Source: an uncultured Acetobacteraceae bacterium (GTDB taxonomy: Bacteria; Pseudomonadota; Alphaproteobacteria; Acetobacterales; Acetobacteraceae). Taken from it: a stretch of 6,770 bases of DNA. The notes below the pieces were generated by a model that saw nothing but the letters and a program-made list of their open reading frames with translations, had not been told where the DNA came from and did no database searches. Shown here piece after piece: positions 1-5,482 of this stretch. A program made the translations under genes and the position numbers. The stretch is taken from positions 1 to 6,770 of the forward strand of contig CALNAL010000319.1 of assembly GCA_937874445.1 (NCBI GenBank), read 5' to 3'. Numbering within the stretch: position 1 is the stretch's first letter; each line of letters starts with the position of its first letter.

Positions 1-54
1 CCGAGATCTACACCTAAGCCTTCGGCGGCAGCGTCAGATGTGTATAAGAGACAG
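1..54 (+). other. Illumina Nextera i5 adapter (artefact, not genomic)
   Basis: The first 54 bases are library adapter. Bases 1-13 match the end of the P5 flow-cell sequence (CCGAGATCTACAC). Bases 14-21 (CTAAGCCT) match a standard Nextera i5 index as I remember it (S508/N508). Bases 22-35 match the read-1 Nextera tail TCGTCGGCAGCGTC with one mismatch (G for T at 25). Bases 36-54 are the exact 19 bp Tn5 mosaic end AGATGTGTATAAGAGACAG. The order and orientation are those of an adapter joined to an insert starting at base 55, so genomic sequence begins there and this is the physical end of a contig. The mosaic end should not be read as a transposon in the organism. Confidence 0.98.
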
Positions 55-101
55 CAATCCCCCCTTGGCGCGCGGCTCCGTGCCGCCTAAGTCCATGAGC
101 C

Positions 102-833
102 ATGGATGTCATCGTGGCCGAGCGCCTGAGCAAGCACTACGGTTCGACCCGCGCGGTGGACGGCATCGACTTCACCCTCGCGCGCGGCGCCACGGTGGGG
201 CTGCTGGGCGGCAACGGCGCCGGCAAGACCACCACCATCGCCATGCTGCTCGGCCTGCTGCTGCCCACCGCCGGGAGCATCCGCATCCTCGGCCACGACA
301 TGGAGCGCGACCGCTTCGCCGCGCTGGCGCGGATGAACTTCTCCTCGCCCTACGTCGCCCTGCCGCAGCGGCTGACGGTGCGCGAGAACCTCACCGTGTA
401 CGGCCATCTCTACGGCGTGAGCGGCCTGCGCGAGCGGATCGGCCAGCTCGCCGCCGAGCTCGACCTCGAGGATCTGCTGGAGCGGCCGGCCGGGCAGCTC
501 TCGGCCGGGCAGAAGACCCGCGTGGCGCTGGCCAAGTCGCTGATCAACCATCCCGAGGTGCTGCTGCTCGACGAGCCCACCGCCAGCCTCGACCCCGATT
601 CGGGCGACCTGGTGCGGAGCTGGATGGAACGCTACCGAGCCGCCTCCGGCTGCACCATCCTGCTCGCCTCGCACAACATGGGCGAGGTGGAGCGGCTGTG
701 CGACAACGTGCTGATGATGAAGCAGGGGCGCATCGTCGATCGCGGCAGCCCCGCCGAGCTGCTGGCGCGCTACGGACGCGACGACCTCGAGGAGGTATTC
801 CTCGACATCGCCCGCAACCGGAGGACGGCATGA
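102..833 (+). CDS. ABC transporter ATP-binding protein (ABC-2 exporter type)
   Basis: This is a 243-residue nucleotide-binding subunit of an ABC exporter. It hydrolyses ATP at the inner membrane to drive the permease encoded next to it. In order it shows a Walker A motif (GGNGAGKTT, residues 36-44, K42), an ABC signature (LSAGQ, 133-137), a Walker B motif (VLLLDEP, 153-159, with E158 as catalytic base), a D-loop (SLD, 162-164) and an H-loop His (H191). Length is normal for a single ATPase domain. The usual Q-loop glutamine is not evident: the segment at 78-84 reads MNFSSPY where many relatives have a VPQ-like sequence. The start at 102 places the first beta strand correctly, but no strong ribosome site is visible and an alternative ATG at 96 is out of frame. 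The stop overlaps the permease start by ATGA, indicating translational coupling. The substrate is unknown; the architecture resembles drug, lipid or polysaccharide exporters of the NodI/YadG type. Confidence 0.93.
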   Translation: MDVIVAERLSKHYGSTRAVDGIDFTLARGATVGLLGGNGAGKTTTIAMLLGLLLPTAGSIRILGHDMERDRFAALARMNFSSPYVALPQRLTVRENLTVYGHLYGVSGLRERIGQLAAELDLEDLLERPAGQLSAGQKTRVALAKSLINHPEVLLLDEPTASLDPDSGDLVRSWMERYRAASGCTILLASHNMGEVERLCDNVLMMKQGRIVDRGSPAELLARYGRDDLEEVFLDIARNRRTA

Positions 834-1630
834 CAGGCGCGCCGCGTCGCATCTGGGGGCTGTGCTACCGCCATATCGCCCTCTACCGCCACTCCTGGCC
901 GCGCGTGCTCGAGCTGGTCTACTGGCCGGCGCTGCAGATGTGCATCTGGGGGTTCACCGCGAGCTTCTTCTCGGCGCGCATGGGCAGCGCGGGGGCGGTG
1001 GCCTTCGGCATCCTGCTCGGGGGGGTGCTGCTGTGGGAGATCGCGGTGCGCAGCCAGATGGGGCTCGCCATCTCCTTTCTCGAGGAGATCTGGTCGCGCA
1101 ACCTCGGGCACGTGTTCGTCAGCCCCCTGCGGCCGTGGGAGATGCTGGCCGGGCTGGTGCTGATCTCGCTGCTGCGCATGGCCGCGGGGCTGACCCCGGC
1201 CTTCCTGCTGGCCTGGGGGCTCTACGCCTTCAACCTCTTCGCGCTCGGGCCTATCGTCGTGGTGTTCATGGCCAATCTGATGGTGATGGGCTGGGCGGTG
1301 GCGCTGGTGGTGGTCAGCCTGATCCTGCGCCACGGCGCGGGGGCGGAGGCGCTGGCGTGGACCGTGCTGTTCGCGCTGACGCCGTTCTCGGCGGTGTACT
1401 ATCCCGTCTCGGTGCTGCCGGCGGCCTTGCAGCCGGTGGCATGGGCGATCCCTTCGGCACATGTCTTCGAGGGGCTGCGCGCGTTGCTCGCGCACGGCAC
1501 GGTGGCGTGGGGGGAGATGGCCTGGGCGGGCGGGCTCAACCTGGTCTGGCTGGCCGTGGCGGTGGCGGTGTTCGCGGTGCAGTTCCGCACCGCCCGCCGC
1601 CGGGGCGCCCTGCTGACGCTGGGGGAATAG
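830..1630 (+). CDS. ABC-2 type transporter permease
   Basis: This 266-residue integral membrane protein is the partner of the upstream ATPase. It has about six hydrophobic helices, near residues 29-47, 55-72, 106-130, 141-166, 176-200 and 233-252. A polar stretch around 85-101 (EEIWSRNLGHVFVSPLRP) follows the second helix and is the likely coupling segment that contacts the ATPase. The PVSVLP...LQPVAWAIPSAH region at 192-211 is typical of ABC-2 (NodJ/YadH-like) permeases. The ATG at 830 overlaps the ATPase stop and is preceded by GGAGGA at 820-825, five bases upstream, which fixes the start even though the reading frame is open back into the adapter. One ATPase plus one permease of this kind normally works as a homodimer of each. 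The substrate cannot be told from sequence. Confidence 0.92.
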   Translation: MTGAPRRIWGLCYRHIALYRHSWPRVLELVYWPALQMCIWGFTASFFSARMGSAGAVAFGILLGGVLLWEIAVRSQMGLAISFLEEIWSRNLGHVFVSPLRPWEMLAGLVLISLLRMAAGLTPAFLLAWGLYAFNLFALGPIVVVFMANLMVMGWAVALVVVSLILRHGAGAEALAWTVLFALTPFSAVYYPVSVLPAALQPVAWAIPSAHVFEGLRALLAHGTVAWGEMAWAGGLNLVWLAVAVAVFAVQFRTARRRGALLTLGE

Positions 1631-1656
1631 GGATTGGGTGAATTGAGGGCAGAGAG

Positions 1657-2328
1657 TTGAGCGACAGACCGACCCGTTTCTGGCTGATCCGCCACGCGCT
1701 CGTCGAGGAGGCGGCGCGGCAGTACATCTATGGCATTCTCGACGTGCCGCTGAGCGAGCCCGACCTGCGGGCCGCCGCGCCGAGCTATCGGGCGCTGGCG
1801 GAACGCCTGCCGGGGGAGGCCAGCTGGCTGGTCAGCCCCTTGAGCCGCACCCGGTGCACCGCCGAGGCGATCTTCGCGGCGGGCTACAAGGCCACCACGC
1901 TGACGGTGGAGCCCGACCTGATCGAGCAGAACATGGGCCGCTGGCAGGGCGTGCCGCACAGCGAGTTCCTTTCGCATCCGCATCCGCCGTTCTGGCCGTT
2001 CTCGGCCAGCGAGGTGCCGCCGGAGGGGGAGAGCATGGACCAGGTGCGCGACCGCGTGGGCGAGGCGCTGGAGCGCCTGACCGACGCCTTCGCCGGCCAG
2101 AACGTGGTGGCGGTGAGCCATGGCGGGACGATCCGTGCCGCGGTGGCGCATGCCATGGGGGCGCCGGCGGCGGCGGCGCTGCATCTGTCGATCCAGAATC
2201 TCTCGCTGACCGTGCTGGAACGCCACGCCCTGGGCTGGCGGGTGGTGTGCGTCAACGACACGCTCGGGGTGTCGAGGGGGGCGTCGGAGCGCCGCGAGGC
2301 AGGCGACAGGGCGCGGTCGGCACGCTAG
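1657..2328 (+). CDS. Histidine phosphatase superfamily (phosphoglycerate-mutase-like) protein
   Basis: This is a 223-residue cytoplasmic phosphatase or mutase of the branch-1 histidine phosphatase superfamily. The catalytic set is complete: the RHA motif with R12 and nucleophile H13 (LIRHA), second phosphate-pocket Arg R64 in SPLSRTRCT (60-68), acid E90 in IEQNMGRWQG, and the second His H155 in VSHGG (154-157). The superfamily includes alpha-ribazole phosphatase, sugar-phosphate phosphatases and phosphoglycerate mutases; nothing visible picks one substrate. Translation most likely starts at TTG 1657, with GAGGG at 1645-1649 seven bases upstream; no suitable ATG precedes the RHA motif. The last ~20 residues are a charged, probably disordered tail (GASERREAGDRARSAR). 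It lies 26 bp after the permease gene on the same strand, so it is probably the last gene of that operon. Confidence 0.9.
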   Translation: MSDRPTRFWLIRHALVEEAARQYIYGILDVPLSEPDLRAAAPSYRALAERLPGEASWLVSPLSRTRCTAEAIFAAGYKATTLTVEPDLIEQNMGRWQGVPHSEFLSHPHPPFWPFSASEVPPEGESMDQVRDRVGEALERLTDAFAGQNVVAVSHGGTIRAAVAHAMGAPAAAALHLSIQNLSLTVLERHALGWRVVCVNDTLGVSRGASERREAGDRARSAR

Positions 2329-2344
2329 AAAGAGCCGCAGGCAG

Positions 2345-2424
2345 GCCCGCCTGGCGGAATGGTAGACGCAGCGGACTTAAAATCCGCGGCCATTGGCGTG
2401 GGGGTTCGAGTCCCCCGGCGGGCA
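2345..2424 (+). tRNA. tRNA-Leu (anticodon UAA)
   Basis: The sequence folds as a class II tRNA. The acceptor stem pairs GCCCGCC (2345-2351) with GGCGGGC (2417-2423), with discriminator A at 2424. A D-arm with GGTAGACGC follows. The anticodon stem GCGGA (2371-2375) pairs with TCCGC (2383-2387) around the loop CTTAAAA, giving anticodon TAA at 2378-2380. A long variable arm occupies 2388-2399. The T-arm pairs GGGGG (2400-2404) with CCCCC (2412-2416) around TTCGAGT. The 3' CCA is not encoded (GTC follows), so it must be added after transcription. It lies 16 bases after the phosphatase gene with no clear promoter of its own between them. Confidence 0.96.
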
Positions 2425-2429
2425 GTCCT

Positions 2430-2445
2430 GCGGGGCTGGCGGAAT
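2430..2445 (+). pseudogene. Possible 5' fragment of a second tRNA-Leu
   Basis: Six bases after the intact tRNA-Leu, GCGGGGCTGGCGGAAT matches the first 16 bases of that tRNA (GCCCGCCTGGCGGAAT) at 13 of 16 positions, including an exact 10 bp copy of CTGGCGGAAT (2351-2360 and 2436-2445). The three differences all fall in the acceptor-stem strand, as expected between different leucine tRNAs. No D-loop, anticodon or T-arm follows, so if it is tRNA-derived it is a truncated remnant. It is short enough that chance cannot be excluded. Confidence 0.4.
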
Positions 2446-2449
2446 CTCG

Positions 2450-2478
2450 TTGCTTGTGCGGTATGGATTTGCTATAGA
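2450..2478 (+). promoter_or_regulatory. Likely sigma70-type promoter for the small membrane protein genes
   Basis: TTGCTT (2450-2455) and TATAGA (2473-2478) are separated by 17 bases, the ideal spacing. A second overlapping TATAGA follows at 2479-2484. AT-rich sequence here contrasts with the surrounding GC-rich DNA. It lies 38 bases before the start codon at 2516. Half of the -35 box and four of six -10 bases match consensus, so it is plausible but unproven. Confidence 0.45.
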
Positions 2479-2515
2479 TATAGAATCCTGTGCCGAGCGG
2501 ATTGGGGGATGCGCG

Positions 2516-2707
2516 ATGAGCGTCATCTTGTGGTTCTTTTCCGTTATTCTGATCGTGATACCCTTCTGGGTGTCGATGAAGAAGGCCGGGATGAACCCGG
2601 CGCTTTCCCTGATATGCTTCATCCCGTTCATCGGAATTCTGGTGGTTCTTTTCGTGTTCGCCTTCGCGAAATGGCCGGCCGCGCGCGAGGAGGCGAGAAA
2701 TGCTTAG
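2516..2707 (+). CDS. Small two-helix membrane protein, FAFAKWP motif
   Basis: This 63-residue protein has no function I can name. It has an N-terminal hydrophobic helix (about residues 3-19), a short basic turn (MKKAG, 21-25) and a second helix (about 28-50) ending in FAFAKWP (48-54), then a short charged tail. The reading frame is open back into the tRNA, but the ATG at 2516 is the right start: it has GGGGGA at 2504-2509, six bases upstream, and lies downstream of the tRNA and promoter. The basic turn followed by a helix ending in FAF[A/S]xWP resembles a group of short uncharacterised bacterial inner-membrane proteins known to me only as hypothetical. Its stop overlaps the next gene by 8 bp, and that gene encodes a relative, so the two are probably made together. 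Confidence 0.75.
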   Translation: MSVILWFFSVILIVIPFWVSMKKAGMNPALSLICFIPFIGILVVLFVFAFAKWPAAREEARNA

Positions 2708-2957
2708 TGTGTTAGCTTCCAATTTTTTGATTATTTCTTTTCTTGTGCTGCTGGTGTTGTTCGCTTGGCCCTCCATCCGCATCCTGCACCGGGCCGGCTA
2801 CAGCGGCTGGTGGGTGCTCCTGGGGGTCGTGCCGCTGGTGAATCTGATCTGCTGCTACATTTTCGCCTTTGCCCGCTGGCCGAGCCTCGAAGGAGGGGCG
2901 CCGCGGGAGCGCTCGCTGCGCAGGGAATGGCCCTCGCCGGCAAACCGGCCACGGTGA
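2700..2957 (+). CDS. Small two-helix membrane protein, FAFARWP motif
   Basis: This 85-residue protein has the same plan as the preceding gene product: helix 1 at about residues 5-23, a basic turn RILHRAG (27-33), then GYSGWWVLLGVVPLVN leading into helix 2 (about 37-57), which ends in FAFARWP (55-61). The AG-x-(hydrophobic)-P-x-x-FAFA[K/R]WP pattern is shared by both, suggesting tandem duplication followed by divergence. A strong ribosome site, AGGAGG at 2688-2693, lies six bases before the ATG at 2700. The start overlaps the previous stop (ATGCTTAG). The last 24 residues are polar, Arg/Pro-rich and more GC-rich, and the first gene product lacks them. The function is unknown; cytoplasmic tails and lack of catalytic residues fit a structural or regulatory membrane role, which is inference. 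Confidence 0.78.
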   Translation: MLSVLASNFLIISFLVLLVLFAWPSIRILHRAGYSGWWVLLGVVPLVNLICCYIFAFARWPSLEGGAPRERSLRREWPSPANRPR

Positions 2958-2964
2958 CGGCCGG
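2945..2964 (+). terminator. Hairpin at the end of the small membrane protein genes (weak terminator candidate)
   Basis: CCGGCC (2945-2950) and GGCCGG (2959-2964) form a perfect 6 bp stem around an 8-base loop that contains the TGA stop at 2955-2957. No T-tract follows, so it is not a classical Rho-independent terminator. It may simply reduce read-through. Confidence 0.25.
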
Positions 2965-2989
2965 GCAATCAACGCCGGACGGCCAATCC

Positions 2990-3078
2990 TCAGATCTGAA
3001 ATAAATATTTGTATAAATAACGATATTCATTTGCCGATTTTCCAGAACTTGACATTCGTTATTTCTGTGCTGTAGCAA
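2990..3078 (+). promoter_or_regulatory. AT-rich patch and probable dsdA promoter
   Basis: Between GC-rich genes lies a strikingly AT-rich stretch (about 3000-3065). It contains a 10 bp palindrome TCAGATCTGA (2990-2999), the palindrome AAATATTT (3003-3010), and an inverted repeat TATTT-GTAT-AAATA (3006-3019). A perfect TTGACA box lies at 3049-3054. The best -10 partner is poor (TAGCAA at 3073-3078, 18 base spacing), which would suit an activator-dependent promoter. No regulator gene such as dsdC is present in the window. The boxes are seen; their role is inference. Confidence 0.4.
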
Positions 3079-3088
3079 CGCCACTTCG

Positions 3089-4345
3089 ATGACCGGCGGG
3101 GATGGCGGCATGGACGCGGCGGCGGAAAACATCTTCGGGCGCCTGGCGCGCGGGTTGCCTGCGGTTTGGCGTCGGGTGGGGAGTGGCGCCCCCCCCGCGG
3201 AGATCGATGGCGCCGAGGTCGATGCGGCCGAGGAGCGGTTCCGCCGCTTCGCGCCGGCGCTGCGGGCCGCCTTTCCGCAGACGCCATGGGACGGGCGCAT
3301 CCGCTCCGAGCTGCTCACCCTCGCCCCGCAGGAGGGCCTGCCGGAACTGCTCGTCAAGGCCGACCACGCGCTGCCCCTGACCGGCTCGATCAAGGCGCGC
3401 GGCGGGGTGCACGAGCTGCTGTGGCGGATCGAGGAGGTCGCGCGCGCCGCCGGCGTGCTCGACCCCGACGACTACGCCTCGCTGCTCGCCCCCGCGGCCC
3501 GCGCCGTGCTCGCCGGCGAGACCGTGATGGTCGCCAGCACCGGCAACCTCGGCTTCAGCATCGGCCTGGTGGCGCGCGCCTTCGGCCTGCAGGCCGAGGT
3601 GCACATGTCCCACGACGCCAAGGCCTGGAAGAAGGAGCGCCTGCGCCGGATCGGCGCGCGCGTGGTCGAATACCAGGCCGACTACACAGAGGCGGTGGCC
3701 GGCGCCCGCGCGGCGGCGGCGGGGCGGGCGCGCACCCATTTCGTCGACGACGAGAATTCCCGCCGGCTGTTCGTCGGCTATGCCACGGCGGCGCGCGCGC
3801 TGGTCGCACAGCGCGCCCCGCGCGGGCCGCTGCCCCCCCCCCCCGCCCCGCGCGGGGGGTTTCTGCCCTGCGGCGGCGGGGGGGCGCCGGGGGGCATCAC
3901 CTTCGGGCTCAAGCGCCTGCTCGGGGCGGCGGTGGTCGCGGTGTTCGTCGAGCCGGTCGCCTCGGCCTGCGTGCTGGCCGCCCTGCTCGACCCGCGCGAC
4001 CCGCCCCCCTCGGTCTACGACCACGGCCTCGACAACCGCACCATCGCCGACGGGCTGGCGGTGCCGCGCGCCTCGGCGCTGGTGCTGCGCGCCGTCGGTC
4101 CGGCGATCGACGCCGCCGTCGCGGTGCCCGACGACGCGATGCGCATCTGGGTGCGCCGCGCCTGGACCCGCCACGGCCTGCGCCTGGAGCCCTCGGCGGC
4201 GGCGGCCTTCGCGGCGGTGCCGCTGTTCCTGGCGGCCTCCCTGGGGGAGCCGGCCCTCGCCCGGGCCACGCATCTCGTGTGGACGACGGGGGGCTCGCTG
4301 GTGCCGCAGGAGGAATTCGCCGCCCTGCTCGACGGGCCGGCCTGA
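3089..4345 (+). CDS. dsdA: D-serine ammonia-lyase (D-serine dehydratase)
   Basis: This 418-residue PLP enzyme converts D-serine to pyruvate and ammonia in the cytoplasm; it belongs to fold-type II. Visible landmarks are LPLTGSIKARGG (95-106) with PLP-binding lysine K102, the substrate-loop motif STGNLGFSIG (150-159), HMSHDAKAWKKERL (172-185), the glycine loop LPCGGGGAPGG (259-269), DNRTIADGLAVPRAS (315-329) and ATHLVWTTGGSLVP (393-406). E. coli DsdA is about 442 residues, so length is slightly short. The ATG at 3089 has no ribosome site; an in-frame ATG at 3110, behind GGGG at 3096-3099, is an alternative start that would give 411 residues. Residues about 242-258 are low-complexity (PLPPPPAPRGG) where relatives have an ordinary strand ending PLFVY, and the glycine loop reads CGGGG rather than CGVGG, so the base calls at 3815-3885 may be unreliable. 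It stands alone, without dsdC or dsdX nearby. Confidence 0.92.
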   Translation: MTGGDGGMDAAAENIFGRLARGLPAVWRRVGSGAPPAEIDGAEVDAAEERFRRFAPALRAAFPQTPWDGRIRSELLTLAPQEGLPELLVKADHALPLTGSIKARGGVHELLWRIEEVARAAGVLDPDDYASLLAPAARAVLAGETVMVASTGNLGFSIGLVARAFGLQAEVHMSHDAKAWKKERLRRIGARVVEYQADYTEAVAGARAAAAGRARTHFVDDENSRRLFVGYATAARALVAQRAPRGPLPPPPAPRGGFLPCGGGGAPGGITFGLKRLLGAAVVAVFVEPVASACVLAALLDPRDPPPSVYDHGLDNRTIADGLAVPRASALVLRAVGPAIDAAVAVPDDAMRIWVRRAWTRHGLRLEPSAAAAFAAVPLFLAASLGEPALARATHLVWTTGGSLVPQEEFAALLDGPA

Positions 4346-4402
4346 CCCGGCCGCAAAAGGGGATGGCGCCGTCCGCCGGGGCTTGGGCCGCCGGCACGGA
4401 CC

Positions 4403-4510
4403 CTAGAGCATTTTTCGGTCGCACCGGCTCACGGAAAACGCTCCAGCTCTTTGTTTTTTCGAGCAGATTCACGCGACTCGGCGATCCCGCCGGATCGCGA
4501 TCTGCTCTAG
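4403..4510. repeat. 108 bp palindromic intergenic element with terminal CTAGAGCA/TGCTCTAG
   Basis: Perfect 8 bp terminal inverted repeats (4403-4410 and 4503-4510) enclose two internal hairpins. The left one pairs GAGC-A-TTTT (4406-4414) with AAAA-C-GCTC (4435-4443), with an inner CGGT-CGC-ACCG stem at 4416-4426. The right one pairs GAGCAGAT (4461-4468) and ACGCGA (4471-4476) with TCGCGATCTGCTC (4495-4507). This layout resembles abundant non-coding palindromic repeats I know from alphaproteobacterial genomes (TAGAGCATTTTCCG... and ...GATCTGCTCTA types). It has no coding capacity and would need a transposase from elsewhere if mobile. It sits between convergent genes. Only one copy is present here, so its repetitive nature is inferred. 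Confidence 0.7.
4406..4459 (+). terminator. Possible terminator of dsdA formed by the left hairpin of the repeat
   Basis: The imperfect stem GAGCATTTTTCGG...ACGGAAAACGCTC (4406-4443) is followed by the T-rich run CTCTTTGTTTTTTC (4447-4460). Stem plus U-tract on the + strand, 61 bases after the dsdA stop, could end that transcript. The A:C mismatch and G:T pair weaken the stem. Confidence 0.4.
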
Positions 4511-5469
4511 CCGAAGAGGAACCAGCAGCGGAACACCAGCGTCTCCTGCCAGGTCTGGCGGTGCAGACCGGGCAGGAAGAGCGCGCGCAGGCGTTGCCAC
4601 AGGCTGCCGTGCAGGGCCTGGTCGAGAGTCTGCAGCTCCCGCAGCGCGCCGGGGCTGACCAGTCCAGGCTGGGCGAGCAGGGCGGTCACGTGAGAGCGCA
4701 GCACGCCCATGAACACCGAGGGGCCCCGCCGCAGCGCCGCCACCGCGCGCCGTGGCATCGAGGCGGGAGCGCCCACCAGATTCTGGGCGTGTTGGCGGTA
4801 GAGCACCACCGGTTTGGGGTCCTGCAGCAGCCGCCCGCCGGCAGCCGTCACCACCAGATAGGCCCACCAGTCGTGGAGCGTGGCCGGGGAGGGGGTGCTG
4901 GCCGCCACCAGCCGCGCGGCGGCGGCGCTCAGCATCACCGTGCAGCCGGTGGCCACGTTCTGCGTCAGTGCGGCCGGAAAGACGGTGGCGCTGTGCGGGA
5001 TGGAGGCGGAAAGGCCGATCTGGCGGAGGCGGGAATCCACCAGGATCTGGCGGGCGCAATAGAGCACGGGCTCCTCGCGCGGGACGGCCTGCAGGGCGGC
5101 CGCGCCGCGGGCGAGCTTCTGCGGCAGCCACACGTCGTCCTGGTCGGCGAAGGCCACCATCCCGGTCGGTTCCAGCCCGCCGGCGACGGTGCGCAGCAGG
5201 GTCAGGAAATTTTCGGTCGCGCCCAGACGCCCGCCGGGGGTTGTCACGCGCACGAAACGTCCCTGCCCGGCACGACGGCCGAAGTCCTGGAGAATGGCCA
5301 CGGAGCCGTCCTCGGACCCGTCGTCGCGCCAGTAGAGCACCCAGTTGTCGTAGGTCTGGGCCAGCAGGCTGGTGAGCTGGTCGGGCAGCCAGGCCGCCCC
5401 GTTGTAAACGGCAAGCAGCACCGCGATGCGCGGTTCCTGGGCAGCAGGGGGAGAAGCGGACGTCGCCAT
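4507..5469 (-). CDS. Family 2 glycosyltransferase, probable rhamnosyltransferase
   Basis: This 320-residue GT-A fold enzyme transfers a sugar from a nucleotide donor to a growing glycan at the cytoplasmic membrane face. Residues 14-24 (RIAVLLAVYNG) form the first nucleotide-binding strand; DDGS (49-52) and FADQDDVW (107-114) are the donor- and metal-binding acidic motifs. TGCTVMLS (174-181), HDWW (199-202, likely holding the catalytic acid D200) and YRQHAQN (224-230) follow the pattern of rhamnosyltransferase-like GT2 proteins. The dTDP-rhamnose genes directly upstream support a rhamnose donor, but specificity is inference. The start at 5469 directly precedes the conserved fold and lies 13 bp after the rfbD stop; no clear ribosome site is seen, suggesting coupling to rfbD. 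The frame is open farther upstream through rfbD, which is shadow coding. The stop codon (4507-4509) lies inside the terminal repeat of the palindromic element, so the C-terminus may have been set by that insertion. Confidence 0.88.
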   Translation of the reverse strand: MATSASPPAAQEPRIAVLLAVYNGAAWLPDQLTSLLAQTYDNWVLYWRDDGSEDGSVAILQDFGRRAGQGRFVRVTTPGGRLGATENFLTLLRTVAGGLEPTGMVAFADQDDVWLPQKLARGAAALQAVPREEPVLYCARQILVDSRLRQIGLSASIPHSATVFPAALTQNVATGCTVMLSAAAARLVAASTPSPATLHDWWAYLVVTAAGGRLLQDPKPVVLYRQHAQNLVGAPASMPRRAVAALRRGPSVFMGVLRSHVTALLAQPGLVSPGALRELQTLDQALHGSLWQRLRALFLPGLHRQTWQETLVFRCWFLFG

Positions 5470-5482
5470 GGCTTCGGTGAGA

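Noticed and set aside
36..54. Tn5 mosaic end as evidence of a mobile element
   Set aside because: It is joined to the Nextera read-1 tail and index, so it comes from library tagmentation.
38..829. Long open frame beginning inside the adapter and running into the permease
   Set aside because: The frame is simply open upstream of the real permease start at 830 because of high GC. The ATPase in another frame has all its motifs, and the first codons are adapter.
2345..3088. Integrated element with tRNA attachment sites
   Set aside because: I found no second copy of the tRNA 3' end near the other edge of the low-GC patch and no integrase gene, so an attL/attR pair cannot be supported.
3555..3780. 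Frameshift in dsdA suggested by the nearby low-complexity block
   Set aside because: The dsdA frame stays open and conserved motifs occur in the same frame on both sides (DENSRRLFVGYATAA and FGLK), so no frameshift is present.
3059..4273. Minus-strand open frame opposite dsdA
   Set aside because: It is a low-complexity Arg/Gly/Gln-rich translation antisense to a clearly conserved enzyme; there is no domain and no ribosome site.
4335..4352. GGCCGG-CCTGAC-CCGGCC hairpin over the dsdA stop as a terminator
   Set aside because: The stem is only 6 bp and is followed by GCAAAAGG with no T-tract. The downstream repeat hairpin with its T-run is the better candidate.
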